This document shows, in pieces, positions 1 to 7,726 of a DNA stretch of 14,351 nt (positions are counted from its first letter, which is position 1; each line of letters begins with the position of its first letter). Origin of the DNA: an uncultured Clostridia bacterium (lineage in GTDB: Bacteria > Bacillota > Clostridia > Christensenellales > DTU072); assembly GCA_934274515.1 (NCBI GenBank), contig CAKQTC010000019.1:1-14351 (forward strand). The letters run 5' to 3'. The notes beneath the pieces were generated by a model. It was not told where the DNA came from. It saw only the letters and a program-made list of their open reading frames with translations, and ran no database searches. Made by a program: the position numbers and the translations under genes.

Positions 1-220
1 GCGAAGCCTCGCTTGCGCCACGAGCCACACGCATGGAACGGAACTTCCACATCTTGAACCGCCTGTTATCCTTCCCTACGCGGTTGGCGAAATAGAACAA
101 CGGCCCGGGATCGCTGACTTCCGTCAGAATAATAGAAACAATCCAGATTGGCGACGTACCGATAATACCTAGCAGCGCGCATATGAAATCAAATGCACGC
201 TTTGCAACTTTATAGGCCAT
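1..220 (-). CDS. Initiating undecaprenyl-phosphate sugar-phosphate transferase, N-terminal part (runs off the window)
   Basis: The reading frame starts at an ATG at 218-220 and runs off the left edge after 73 codons. The visible part has the family's landmarks: KRAFDF at residues 7-12, a hydrophobic membrane segment around 12-31, then DPGPLFY, RVGKDN and FKMWKFRSM at about 37-62. These are the N-terminal signatures of the bacterial sugar transferase (PglC/WcaJ/WbaP-type) domain. Such enzymes move a sugar phosphate from a UDP-sugar to undecaprenyl phosphate at the inner membrane, the first step of repeat-unit assembly. No long multi-spanning N-terminus precedes the domain, so this looks like the short PglC-like form, although the C-terminus is unseen. 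It starts 8 nt after the epimerase/dehydratase gene, a common pairing. G+C is near 59%, much higher than the interior genes. The sugar specificity cannot be read from this fragment. Confidence 0.9.
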   Translation of the reverse strand, partial: MAYKVAKRAFDFICALLGIIGTSPIWIVSIILTEVSDPGPLFYFANRVGKDNRRFKMWKFRSMRVARGASEAS

Positions 221-228
221 GACAGACT

Positions 229-1104
229 CTACTTCATAGTTTTTCTGATATCCAGGCCCTTCAAACTCTCCTCGATGGAAATCACCTGATAATCAAAATC
301 GTACTTGCTCATTTCTTGAACATAATACGAATCCGAGAACATCTTAGGAATCTGTGGAATAAAGAATGATCCTAACCAAACAAACGGGTTCAGCACTCGC
401 GTAATCCAAATCTTATGGCCGTGCTCCTTTGCGAAACAACGTACTATTTCCACAGTGTCGGCATATTCATCATTCTGAGGAAAGAAAGTTCCACCCAACT
501 CACGAGTGATTACCTGCTTGATGAATTCTGCCAGATTATAAACATGCAGCATACTTCTCTTGTTGTGCCAAGCCGGGAATATTGGCGCCTTTGTGGCCAG
601 CCATGCCAAACGTGGTAGATTGCCTTTGTTGCCGGGGCCATATATCATCGGTGGGCGCAAGATTGCCACTTTAAAACTATCGCAAACCAGTTCGCTCAAG
701 CCTTTTTCCGCCTGCAATTTCGAGTCTCCATAAAAGTCGTTAGGGTCAGGCTTCGTTTCCGCTGTGGTCACATCCGCCCTCATGCTCTTGGATGCATGGT
801 ACACAATGCGTGAGCTCATGTATATTAACTGTTTCACCCCATGCTCCTTTGCCCACTTAGCCACCTCTATCGCAAGGTCACGGTTCACCTTGTAGTACAA
901 TGGAGCCATCTCTGGCTTCGGATCCACATGAGCGATCCCAGCCACATGGAACACGACATCATACTTTGAGAAGTCCGCCTGTTTCCAGGCATCGTTCATA
1001 GTGTCAACCACATCAACAGCGAAGTTCTCGGGCTCTTTCAGGAGCCAATTCCCGACATTGGTGCCGACAAAGCTCTTGGCACCAGTTATTAGAATATGCT
1101 TCAT
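229..1104 (-). CDS. NAD-dependent epimerase/dehydratase (extended SDR), sugar-nucleotide modifying
   Basis: This 291-residue extended short-chain dehydrogenase/reductase probably acts on a UDP- or dTDP-sugar. A Rossmann nucleotide-binding loop TGAKSFVG is at residues 7-14, VVFHVAGIAHV at 50-60, YMSSRIVYH at 95-103, the catalytic YxxxK as YGDSK at 125-129, and the substrate-side LRPPMIYGPGNKGN at 149-162. The length is somewhat short for GalE (about 330-340 residues), so the substrate-binding part is reduced. The gene starts 3 nt after the acyltransferase gene and is followed after 8 nt by the initiating transferase. In many surface-glycan loci such a pair makes and then loads the first sugar, so a C4 epimerase or 4-keto reductase of a UDP-N-acetylhexosamine is the best guess. 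That specificity is inference; the SDR assignment is firm. Confidence 0.88.
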   Translation of the reverse strand: MKHILITGAKSFVGTNVGNWLLKEPENFAVDVVDTMNDAWKQADFSKYDVVFHVAGIAHVDPKPEMAPLYYKVNRDLAIEVAKWAKEHGVKQLIYMSSRIVYHASKSMRADVTTAETKPDPNDFYGDSKLQAEKGLSELVCDSFKVAILRPPMIYGPGNKGNLPRLAWLATKAPIFPAWHNKRSMLHVYNLAEFIKQVITRELGGTFFPQNDEYADTVEIVRCFAKEHGHKIWITRVLNPFVWLGSFFIPQIPKMFSDSYYVQEMSKYDFDYQVISIEESLKGLDIRKTMK

Positions 1105-1107
1105 AGA

Positions 1108-1683
1108 CTATGTTTCCTTTTCAAATGTCTTGACAACCTTTGCTGGACAGCCTAAAGCAAGGCTCCATTCCGGAACATCTTTTGTGACTATAGCACCAGC
1201 CCCTACTACCGCTCCCTCACCAACAGTGACACCAGGCATAATGAGACATCCTGTTCCGACAGCACAATTTTTACACAGGTGAATTTTGCCATACTTATAT
1301 GGCTGCATACCATATACTTTTCCTGGGCCATAAGCAGAAAGATTTTTTTTATGGCAGAGCAAACGAACATCTCCTGCGATATGAACCCCATCCTCAATTA
1401 TCAATAGATTTGAATGATTCAAATCTACACGGACATAATCTCCAATGAATACATCCTTACCTACTTGTGCACCTAGTTTACGCAATATGAATGGACGCAA
1501 CTTACGTGGATTAAAGGGCTCTAACATCGCACAATTCATCGCATTTATAAGAGCTCTATGATGCCAGTTAGTAAAAAACTGTTTGACGACTTTCCAGACA
1601 CTCACGTCGCCATAATCCTCTATGGGGTACTTAAACCCCATAGCACATAATAACTTATAAGTTAGTGTTGTTTTGTTTTTCAT
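1108..1683 (-). CDS. Hexapeptide-repeat (left-handed beta-helix) O-acetyltransferase
   Basis: This 191-residue protein probably transfers an acetyl group from acetyl-CoA to a sugar of the glycan or its precursor. The N-terminal 60 residues are helical and not diagnostic. From about residue 72 the chain shows imperfect [LIV]-G-x4 hexapeptide repeats (AQVGKDVFIGDYVRV at 72-86; LIIEDGVHIAGDV at 94-106) and then the typical end, VGTGCLIMPGVTVGEGAVVG at 142-161 and VTKDVPEW at 166-173, followed by GCPAKVV. His111 (LLCHKKN) lies where maltose/galactoside-type acetyltransferases carry their catalytic histidine; I place it by eye. The ATG at 1681-1683 is the first in frame. A 75-nt gap without a convincing terminator precedes the gene and 3 nt follow it. 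The acceptor is unknown; N-acetylation of an amino sugar is also possible. Confidence 0.87.
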   Translation of the reverse strand: MKNKTTLTYKLLCAMGFKYPIEDYGDVSVWKVVKQFFTNWHHRALINAMNCAMLEPFNPRKLRPFILRKLGAQVGKDVFIGDYVRVDLNHSNLLIIEDGVHIAGDVRLLCHKKNLSAYGPGKVYGMQPYKYGKIHLCKNCAVGTGCLIMPGVTVGEGAVVGAGAIVTKDVPEWSLALGCPAKVVKTFEKET

Positions 1684-1758
1684 TACATTCTAAAAGTTGC
1701 TTAACATAACAGCAGCGTAACTCAATATGTGCCGACTCTTGCACAATATTATATTATA

Positions 1759-2637
1759 CTACAATTTAATTTGTTCAATAGAACTTTGTATGTGACTCTT
1801 ACTTGAGGCACCAAACACTACTGACTGGACATTAAGACTGTTCACATAATCAAATGATTGTTTAGGAGAAATCGAGCCTGAAGCCAAAACATTCATGGCC
1901 ATAAGCTGATATTTGGATGGATTGTTCTCTGATATAACTCGTTCATATTCCTCTTTTGAAGGATACATATTGAAGCCTGCAGCGTTTATACTTGAGCAGA
2001 TGCAAACTTCCTCAATTCCCCATTCATTTAGCTTGTCTAATATATAAGGTAGATTAAGAGTTATGAAGCCAGGTATTATCTTGTATTTCTTTTTAATATA
2101 TTCGCAATAATGTATAAACACATCCTTCAGATTCATGCCAAGCAGTAGGTCTGTGACAACATTTTGAAGAAACAAAACCTTAACATTCAAGTCTTTGAAT
2201 ATTTTGTACTCTACATCAATGAGCATCTCCATAACTTTTAGGGGATCCTTATTTACCGCAATAGTAGCACCCTTTGCGAGCATACCAAGAACCCCGATGG
2301 TGGAATTATTGGAGAAGATTGCCTCTTTGATGGCCGGAAATATTCCCAATTCATTCACCATATCAGCATATTTATGAGGATATGGAATGCTTGGATACCA
2401 TGCAATTTCACCATACTTATCCTTATGAGAGCGGAAATAGTCTGTTATTTCCATTGCTTTCTGGTTACTATTGAGCATGACAGCAGTCACACCACTATCA
2501 AAAGCACCGTCATAAACATCAAGAATGTTCTTCAAATCACTGAATTTCTGGGCCAATTCTTCCGCCTTGTCTTGAGAGCGATGATTGATACCAAAAAATT
2601 GATTGTCCCCAAATACGACTTTATCTATTCTTTCCAT
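1759..2637 (-). CDS. Uncharacterised protein with an aldo-keto-reductase-like C-terminus
   Basis: I do not recognise a characterised family for this 292-residue protein. It begins with a distinctive VFGDNQFFGINH (residues 8-19). The alternating strand/helix pattern suggests a TIM barrel: TAVMLNSN at 51-58, IAWYPSIPYP at 78-87, VKVLFLQNVV at 152-161, and IEEVCICSSINAAGF at 208-222. The last 40 residues, with LASGSISPKQSFDYVNS at 251-267 and SVVFGASSKSHIQSSIEQI at 272-290, look like the end of aldo-keto reductases, where a GxSS-type loop holds the nucleotide phosphate. The usual AKR tetrad is not obvious, so enzymatic activity is unproven. There is no signal peptide or membrane segment. It follows the Gfo/Idh gene by only 9 nt, so the two probably act on the same sugar intermediate. 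Confidence 0.72.
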   Translation of the reverse strand: MERIDKVVFGDNQFFGINHRSQDKAEELAQKFSDLKNILDVYDGAFDSGVTAVMLNSNQKAMEITDYFRSHKDKYGEIAWYPSIPYPHKYADMVNELGIFPAIKEAIFSNNSTIGVLGMLAKGATIAVNKDPLKVMEMLIDVEYKIFKDLNVKVLFLQNVVTDLLLGMNLKDVFIHYCEYIKKKYKIIPGFITLNLPYILDKLNEWGIEEVCICSSINAAGFNMYPSKEEYERVISENNPSKYQLMAMNVLASGSISPKQSFDYVNSLNVQSVVFGASSKSHIQSSIEQIKL

Positions 2638-2646
2638 GTCATTCGT

Positions 2647-3669
2647 TTACTTTTCGTTGTTAAAAATATCGTGAATAAGAGTTTGAGTTTCCGCAGCATT
2701 ACGGAAAGAACACCCCTTCGATTTCCGGTTCTCCTTAATGGCATCAGCAAAATCATATAATTGATCAGAGAAGTGTGCCCCTCGTACATAGAAGCGTGTC
2801 TCTACTGGCATAAGGTTTCGTGGAGTTAAGGTCCATCCCGCCTTCAGATTATATTTCTCATTATCCTCGTTCAGATATACTTTCATCCCATAGAAATCAG
2901 CGTACAATTTACCCTTGTCACCACAGATTTCCACTTTCATCATTGGTTTTCTGAAAGTAGGATCACTCCAATTTACGTGAACTGAAGCTAAAATATCATT
3001 CTTATATTTGATATTCGCCACACAAATATCTTCGACATTTGTGCTATAAACACTTGTCATTCCTGAGCCAAGCACTTTCTCTTGACATCCGAATACGAAA
3101 TTTAGGATATCAAAGAGATGAGACCCCATTTCATAAGTCACTCCGCCTCCATTCTCTCTCTTTGAACGCCATCCTTTAGCGGTTTGAGGCTTAGTTACAG
3201 TAGCACTGAAAAATCCTGCATCAACAAAACGAATGTTACCAATGACGCCATCTTCAAGATATTGCTTAATGGTAAGAAAAACTTGATTGTACCGATTCAC
3301 ATACCCAACCTGATTTACTAGTGCTTTTTGCTCAAACAAGTCAGCTAGCTCATTGGCAAGATTGGGGTCAGTCGTGAAAGGCTTCTCACAAAATACACTA
3401 ATTCCCAATTCTCCTGCCATTTTACATACTGGATAATGCAATGATGAAGGAGTACAAACAATCACTCCGTCGATATCTCCTGCTTTTAACAATTTCTGAT
3501 AATCAGTGTAGGTTTTCAATGATGGAATAAACTTACCGAGAATATCCAAAGTCATTGTTGAAGTGTCCGATACTGACACAATTTCAACTGAAGGATGGGT
3601 GTTTATAATTGAGTAATGAGTTATACCCATCCTCCCCATTCCAATAATTCCAATTCTTACTTTATCCAT
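2647..3669 (-). CDS. Gfo/Idh/MocA-family NAD(P)-dependent sugar oxidoreductase
   Basis: This 340-residue protein, of normal length for the family, is a cytoplasmic dehydrogenase that most likely oxidises or reduces a nucleotide-linked sugar. The N-terminus carries the dinucleotide-binding IGIIGMGRMG (residues 6-15) with an Asp at 35 at the end of strand 2 (VSVSDT). Conserved CEKPFT is at 94-99, holding the family's EKP lysine at 96. YEMGSHLFDILNFVFG at 179-194 contributes the conserved active-site His184 and Asp187. The C-terminal domain is the usual alpha/beta substrate-binding fold. It starts 21 nt after the GT26 gene and is followed after 9 nt by the uncharacterised AKR-like gene. Related enzymes in glycan loci include UDP-N-acetylglucosamine 3-dehydrogenases and 3- or 4-keto reductases; which applies here cannot be decided from sequence alone. 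Confidence 0.92.
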   Translation of the reverse strand: MDKVRIGIIGMGRMGITHYSIINTHPSVEIVSVSDTSTMTLDILGKFIPSLKTYTDYQKLLKAGDIDGVIVCTPSSLHYPVCKMAGELGISVFCEKPFTTDPNLANELADLFEQKALVNQVGYVNRYNQVFLTIKQYLEDGVIGNIRFVDAGFFSATVTKPQTAKGWRSKRENGGGVTYEMGSHLFDILNFVFGCQEKVLGSGMTSVYSTNVEDICVANIKYKNDILASVHVNWSDPTFRKPMMKVEICGDKGKLYADFYGMKVYLNEDNEKYNLKAGWTLTPRNLMPVETRFYVRGAHFSDQLYDFADAIKENRKSKGCSFRNAAETQTLIHDIFNNEK

Positions 3670-3690
3670 TTCAATAATTATTATATGTTA

Positions 3691-4467
3691 TTATTCGTAG
3701 TATTTCTTTCCCAATAATCTTCTGAAAGGTATTTTCGCCAAATACCATAAGTATGGGATGTTGTTATAAAGATATTCCGATAAAAATGCAGTCCAAGACC
3801 TACCTTTTCTGCCCCAATATAGTCCCATCAATCCAAGTTTCCGAATCAACGGTGGTGCCATTTTATATTCTCCAAGATAGAATCTAAATGCCGCACCAAC
3901 GCCTACGCAAACCTTTCCATACATATATGGTAAGAGATTTACTGCAAAGAAATCTTGTTTTGGTGCTCGCATTGCAATCCACACCACATCGGCACCACTT
4001 TCATTTATCATTTTACCTATACTCGCATAGTCATACTCATCTAACTTGCAGAAGTCCGGAGAATAAGTTCCTACAATTAATGCGTTATTTTCTGAAGCCT
4101 TCTTAACTATTCTAGAAAGCGTTTCATCAGTATCCCCTAAAAGGAAATGCTTAAGTCCGCTATCCGGGTTGAGTATCATATTTTGGAACAAGATAGGTCC
4201 CATTGTGCGCTCAACATTCTTTAACCCCCATAGTCTTGCAGCCCAAAGTGTAGGCTGACCATCAGGTGTGTTCATCAAAGAGTTCTCCATCACAGCGCAA
4301 TATTCCGGATCCCGACTTGCGATATCTATCGTTCTTGGATCCGATACGCAAACATATGTTCCTCCACCAGCCTCAACAGAAGCTTTGATTCTTTCTTGTG
4401 CATCAATAGGGTTAGTGATTGAGATAAATGTCTTTCCTATACGAAAGCGGTTTTTGTTTTGAGTCAT
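3691..4467 (-). CDS. WecG/TagA/CpsF-family glycosyltransferase (GT26)
   Basis: This 258-residue protein probably adds the second sugar of the repeat unit to an undecaprenyl-diphosphate-linked sugar at the cytoplasmic membrane face, as WecG and TagA do. The family's blocks are present in order: TYVCVSDPRTID at residues 37-48; NTPDGQPTLWAARLWG at 66-81, with Asp69 where the family has its conserved candidate catalytic aspartate; GTYSPDF at 133-139; and VVWIAMRAPKQDFF at 161-174. GVGAAFRFYLGEYKMAPPLI follows at 189-208. The last block has Arg at 195 where WecG/TagA usually have Asp (GAAFDF or GGxxD), and APKQD replaces APKQE, so this is a divergent subfamily. A basic, aromatic C-terminal tail (about 220-258) fits peripheral membrane attachment. 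The ATG lies only 6 nt after the HNH stop. Donor and acceptor are unknown. Confidence 0.9.
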   Translation of the reverse strand: MTQNKNRFRIGKTFISITNPIDAQERIKASVEAGGGTYVCVSDPRTIDIASRDPEYCAVMENSLMNTPDGQPTLWAARLWGLKNVERTMGPILFQNMILNPDSGLKHFLLGDTDETLSRIVKKASENNALIVGTYSPDFCKLDEYDYASIGKMINESGADVVWIAMRAPKQDFFAVNLLPYMYGKVCVGVGAAFRFYLGEYKMAPPLIRKLGLMGLYWGRKGRSWTAFLSEYLYNNIPYLWYLAKIPFRRLLGKKYYE

Positions 4468-4473
4468 ATCTGT

Positions 4474-5595
4474 TTATTTCAATATATCTTGTTTCATCTT
4501 TCCGAATACACGATGGCGCAAAGTTCCTATACTTAATTGGAATATATCATCTTTGATCTTTTGAGTATCAAACTGTGAATCCCGCAGAGCATTCGCCATC
4601 ATTGATATTCGTGAATCCGGATAACAATACTTCATTTCCAACCAATGTAAGGCCTCTATTTTATGATAATCGTATCGTTCCCGTAACTTGAACAGTCTAA
4701 CATTATACTCGTAATCGCAGTCCATAGATGTGTCCAAATCAAGTTGATATTTGTCTTGTTCTTTAGTAGGAAATCCTGAAAAACTACATCCATTCTTTGG
4801 AACAAGTCTAAACTTTACCATCGTGTCAAAATCATATGAGCTACTGGTTGGGCTTAACTTTCCTATAGGAACACCCAATGGTCCTAGTACTCGCGTTTGC
4901 TTCAATTTAGAATTACACACCTGGCAACTCGGCACAAAATTATATAACGACAACCCTACTAACGGACATACAGATTTAGGCAATACATGCTCAATATCAA
5001 AGTGTCTTCTCATATTACGTGATGGAAAGAACGTTTTTTCGAACTTCTGAGGTCCACACCTCAACGAGGTTGCCACTTTATCAAAATCATGTCGAGAAAT
5101 ATAAGGACGCACTGCTTTATACGCATTTATTGAATTTGAGGAACACGTATTTAGTTTACTCTTTAATTCATCATCGGAAGCAGTATTAAGGAAGAATATC
5201 GCTTCTTTCTCGACATCAACCTCATAAGCATTGATATAAGCCATGTCACAATAATGGCAGGTAGAAAACTTAAAACCGTGATCCGGTCTCATAAAATAGT
5301 ATGCGATCTCCGGGCTCCATTTGTCATAGTTAAACACCTCTGACTTAATTTTATCTATTGTTTGATCAGAAAGCGAACCGACAACACTATTGTACGTATT
5401 ATATATACTGACTAAGTGTGGATAATCTGCCAACAGAATATCATTAAGCCGAAGTGGAAATACTCGCATTCTCACATTAGATCTGAGAAGATTATTCCAT
5501 TTATTTTGCATTGAGGTAATTCCCGCCCTGAACACATCCATATATAAATCCTCATAATCGGGACATTCTTGCGTTGGGTATTTAACTCTTATCAT
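4474..5595 (-). CDS. HNH endonuclease, PtuB-like partner of the adjacent ATPase
   Basis: This 373-residue protein has a split zinc-binding HNH nuclease fold. A first Cys pair, CHYC, is at residues 113-116. The HNH core is at 199-231: FDIEHVLPKS with His203 (first H), LYNF with Asn219 (N), and CQVCNSKLK with Cys224, Cys227 and Asn228 (second knuckle). The four cysteines should bind structural zinc, and His203/Asn219 form the metal-dependent DNA-cutting centre. The C-terminal FKLRERYDYHKIEALHWLEM (303-322) resembles tails seen in other ATPase-associated HNH proteins. The ATG overlaps the ATPase stop codon as ATGA, indicating translational coupling. An ABC-type ATPase followed by an HNH protein is the PtuA-PtuB (Septu) anti-phage arrangement, also used by some retrons; no reverse transcriptase is present here. 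The gene is intact although its ATPase is frameshifted. Defence function is inference from architecture. Confidence 0.85.
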   Translation of the reverse strand: MIRVKYPTQECPDYEDLYMDVFRAGITSMQNKWNNLLRSNVRMRVFPLRLNDILLADYPHLVSIYNTYNSVVGSLSDQTIDKIKSEVFNYDKWSPEIAYYFMRPDHGFKFSTCHYCDMAYINAYEVDVEKEAIFFLNTASDDELKSKLNTCSSNSINAYKAVRPYISRHDFDKVATSLRCGPQKFEKTFFPSRNMRRHFDIEHVLPKSVCPLVGLSLYNFVPSCQVCNSKLKQTRVLGPLGVPIGKLSPTSSSYDFDTMVKFRLVPKNGCSFSGFPTKEQDKYQLDLDTSMDCDYEYNVRLFKLRERYDYHKIEALHWLEMKYCYPDSRISMMANALRDSQFDTQKIKDDIFQLSIGTLRHRVFGKMKQDILK

Positions 5596-6011
5596 TCTTT
5601 CTTCAATTTTGATTCTAGGATTGCCTGTTGGCGTTGGAGTTCTCTTATTTTAGATTTGATATCATCTTCTTTGTCTGGTGATGACATCTCATCGTACATA
5701 CGTTGGAACACATCCCGCAGGTATTTTTCACCTAAATGCTTTATTATAAAGGACATTTCATCTTTTATTTTCTCAAATCTGTCAATCCGTTGCGGAGTTG
5801 AGTCATTATAGATTTCAAGATATGTTTGCAATTTTGCTTGGATAAAGTCCCCGATGGCATAATCTAGAAAGAATCCGCCTTTGAGTAAATCATAAATATT
5901 TGCACCCAAAGTTTTAATACATTCTGTATTCTTAATATCCCTACCCAATAACAAAATATTGGTATCCGGTATATCAGACAATATAAATGGAGAATGCGTG
6001 ATTATAATCAC
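5592..6011 (-). pseudogene. C-terminal fragment of the frameshifted AAA/ABC-type ATPase
   Basis: This frame is the detached end of the ATPase at 6038-7726. It is open from about 6068 to its stop at 5592-5594, and a GTG at 6009-6011 is the first usable start inside it. The segment before GTG reads ALCHINKKVIRSIN in the same frame, which continues the ATPase naturally. The fragment then gives VIIITHSPFILSDIP, the switch (H-loop) histidine region that normally follows Walker B in ABC/SMC-like ATPases. About 100 residues rich in charged helix follow (KIKDEMSFIIKHLGEKY, and KSKIRELQRQQAILESKLKK at the very end, probably a coiled coil). Alone it lacks Walker A, signature and Walker B, so it cannot bind ATP. 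Its stop overlaps the HNH start (ATGA). Adding one base or removing two at 6041-6068 restores a single protein of about 711 residues. Confidence 0.85.
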
Positions 6012-6037
6012 ATTTATGCTTCGAATGACCTTCTTAT

Positions 6038-7726
6038 TTATGTGACATAGAGCAAGACCTGAGAGAGTTTACTTACAAATTTGCGTTGATACTCAGGATG
6101 ATAATACAACTCTGCTTCATCAAAAATCAAGTTAATATGATGATACTTTACAGTTCTACCCACACTCTCTTTTATGCCTGCTATATTACGGATATGATAA
6201 AAGACATAACTGAGACTATAATACATCTGTCGCTCACCGCTACTCATTCTAGCAAATGTGATCAAATTTTCATTAGATACAGTTCCTTTTTTGAAAAAAC
6301 ACAACTCTGAAAAGAAAAATGGTGGCGGTAGCAGCATCATCACATCATCATAGTTATCGTATCGTTTGTGGCAAAGAATAACATCATCAATGTCCAACGT
6401 GCCGGTATCTTTTGCATATCTATCATTACGAAGGTACTCTACGGTTTGATGAAGTTTAGCTGTAATATGATTAACTGGCGAATTATTGAGATTACGAGCC
6501 AAATTATTGAATATCACCGCGTTGTCATCCGCCCAACTAATACACTGGGGGACAGATATGATGGTTATATCTTTTCCATCACGATCTTTCTTAACCACTT
6601 TCTCATCGGATTTATTGGACTCATACACAGGATCCCTCAAACTTATGAGATACTCAAATGGAATAGCATCCTTATAGTCTGAATATAATGAACATATTTT
6701 AAGAGTCTTGTATGCAAGATAGAATGATGCAATCTCATGCTTCTGGTTTTTCAAAGGATCAAGTTTTATCTTTTCCTCTTCTAATAGTATTTTTGTCCAC
6801 GCCTCTTGTAAGTGATTAATCAAGAATTCCTGTACTTTACCAAGTTCCGGAACTAGCGGATGCTCATATAACATCTTGAGTTTTTCTTCCTTATAGTTAT
6901 AGCGGAAAGCAAATTTCAAGCACATAGGAACATATTCATCAAGAAATTCTTTGCCTTGCGAATGGAATAAAAGTGATAACGTAGATAATCTTTGCTCAGC
7001 CAAGTTATTCTCATTATTTATGTCAATCTGCCCTTCTTCTCGAAATGGAGTAAGCACAAGAGGTATATAATATCCGTCATTCTTATGAAAAAGGCAATCT
7101 ATCCATTTACTCTTTTTAATGAATTTTTTACAATCATGAATGGTAGAATCATCATCAGCCGAGTTAAAGGCATAGAGACTATAATTAATGCTTATAGTAT
7201 AGAAAAATCCTCTAAGTATTTCTTTTATTTGATGATCTGACAACTCCCGAATCGTGACCTTAACTGGACAATGCTTCTCTACTATGTAATAGAACGTCTC
7301 TGAATCGCAGCATTCTATAAATTTAAGGACACCATCTAGTTCAAAATACAATCGAGCATGAATTCCCGATACATATTCCATTGTATCACAATGATCAGCA
7401 CCTTGAGGAGTCAGTAGTGTTTCAGCGAAGTTGTTCAATATCCTATAGATAATGTCCACAAGAGAAGACTTTCCTGCCCCATTTTTACCAACGATAGCAC
7501 AAACAGTAACCATTGGCATTGCCACTTCTTTCTGTCGATAATAATGCACAGGACATGCATCCTTATCTATTACAGGCAAATCGTTTGTTACACCAATATC
7601 AGAAGTGCACTTGATCAGTGGATACCATCCCGGGAACAATACTTTACGAATAGCCTCATCTGTTGCAGATAGAACCTGTACTCCAATTATACGAAATGGC
7701 TTATTTAAATCAAGTTTGGTCTCCAT
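6038..7726 (-). pseudogene. AAA/ABC-type ATPase (PtuA-like), main part, truncated by a frameshift
   Basis: The 562-residue frame encodes the nucleotide-binding part of an AAA_21/SMC-like ATPase. Walker A is GKNGAGKSS at residues 80-88 (Lys86). NYSLYAFNS at 181-189 sits where the Q-loop region is expected. The ABC signature-like FARMSSGERQMYYSL is at 491-505, and Walker B is INLIFDEAELYYHP at 531-544 (Asp536, Glu537). The middle (about 230-480) is a long helical insertion. The product ends with QVLLYVT and a stop just after Walker B, so the switch histidine and the C-terminal coiled coil are lost to the -1 frame (5592-6068). As written it should not hydrolyse ATP normally. With the downstream HNH gene it forms a Septu-like pair. 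It has its own 194-nt upstream gap, unlike most genes here. A sequencing or assembly error could also explain the break. No signal peptide or membrane segment is seen. Confidence 0.85.
6041..6068 (-). other. Frameshift interval in the ATPase gene
   Basis: Both reading frames are open only in this interval. Upstream in transcription, the -1 frame is closed by a TAA at 6069-6071; downstream, the original frame is closed by a TAA at 6038-6040. The minus strand begins here with a short CT run (CTCTCTC, 6061-6067). Loss of one base near GTCTTGCT, or gain of one CT unit, would each explain the present sequence. No X-XXY-YYZ slippery heptamer is in the right phase, so programmed -1 frameshifting looks unlikely. 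Confidence 0.8.

Noticed and set aside
1001..1282. Plus-strand open frame across the epimerase/acyltransferase boundary
   Set aside because: It lies antisense to two genes with strong family motifs, has low-complexity composition (Thr/Pro/Ala run) and no recognisable domain.
1728..1745. Possible terminator hairpin (TGTGC/GCACA) in the 75-nt gap
   Set aside because: Only a 5-bp stem with an 8-nt loop and no following T-tract; the operon most likely reads through.
2374..2760. Plus-strand 128-codon open frame
   Set aside because: Antisense to the AKR-like gene and the end of the Gfo/Idh gene; no motif, consistent with a shadow frame.
6041..6068. Programmed -1 ribosomal frameshifting in the ATPase
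   Set aside because: No X-XXY-YYZ heptamer in the right phase and no clear downstream stem; a mutation or sequencing error is simpler.
4474..7726. Retron-type PtuAB effector
   Set aside because: No reverse transcriptase frame or msr/msd-like structured region was found next to the pair in the window.
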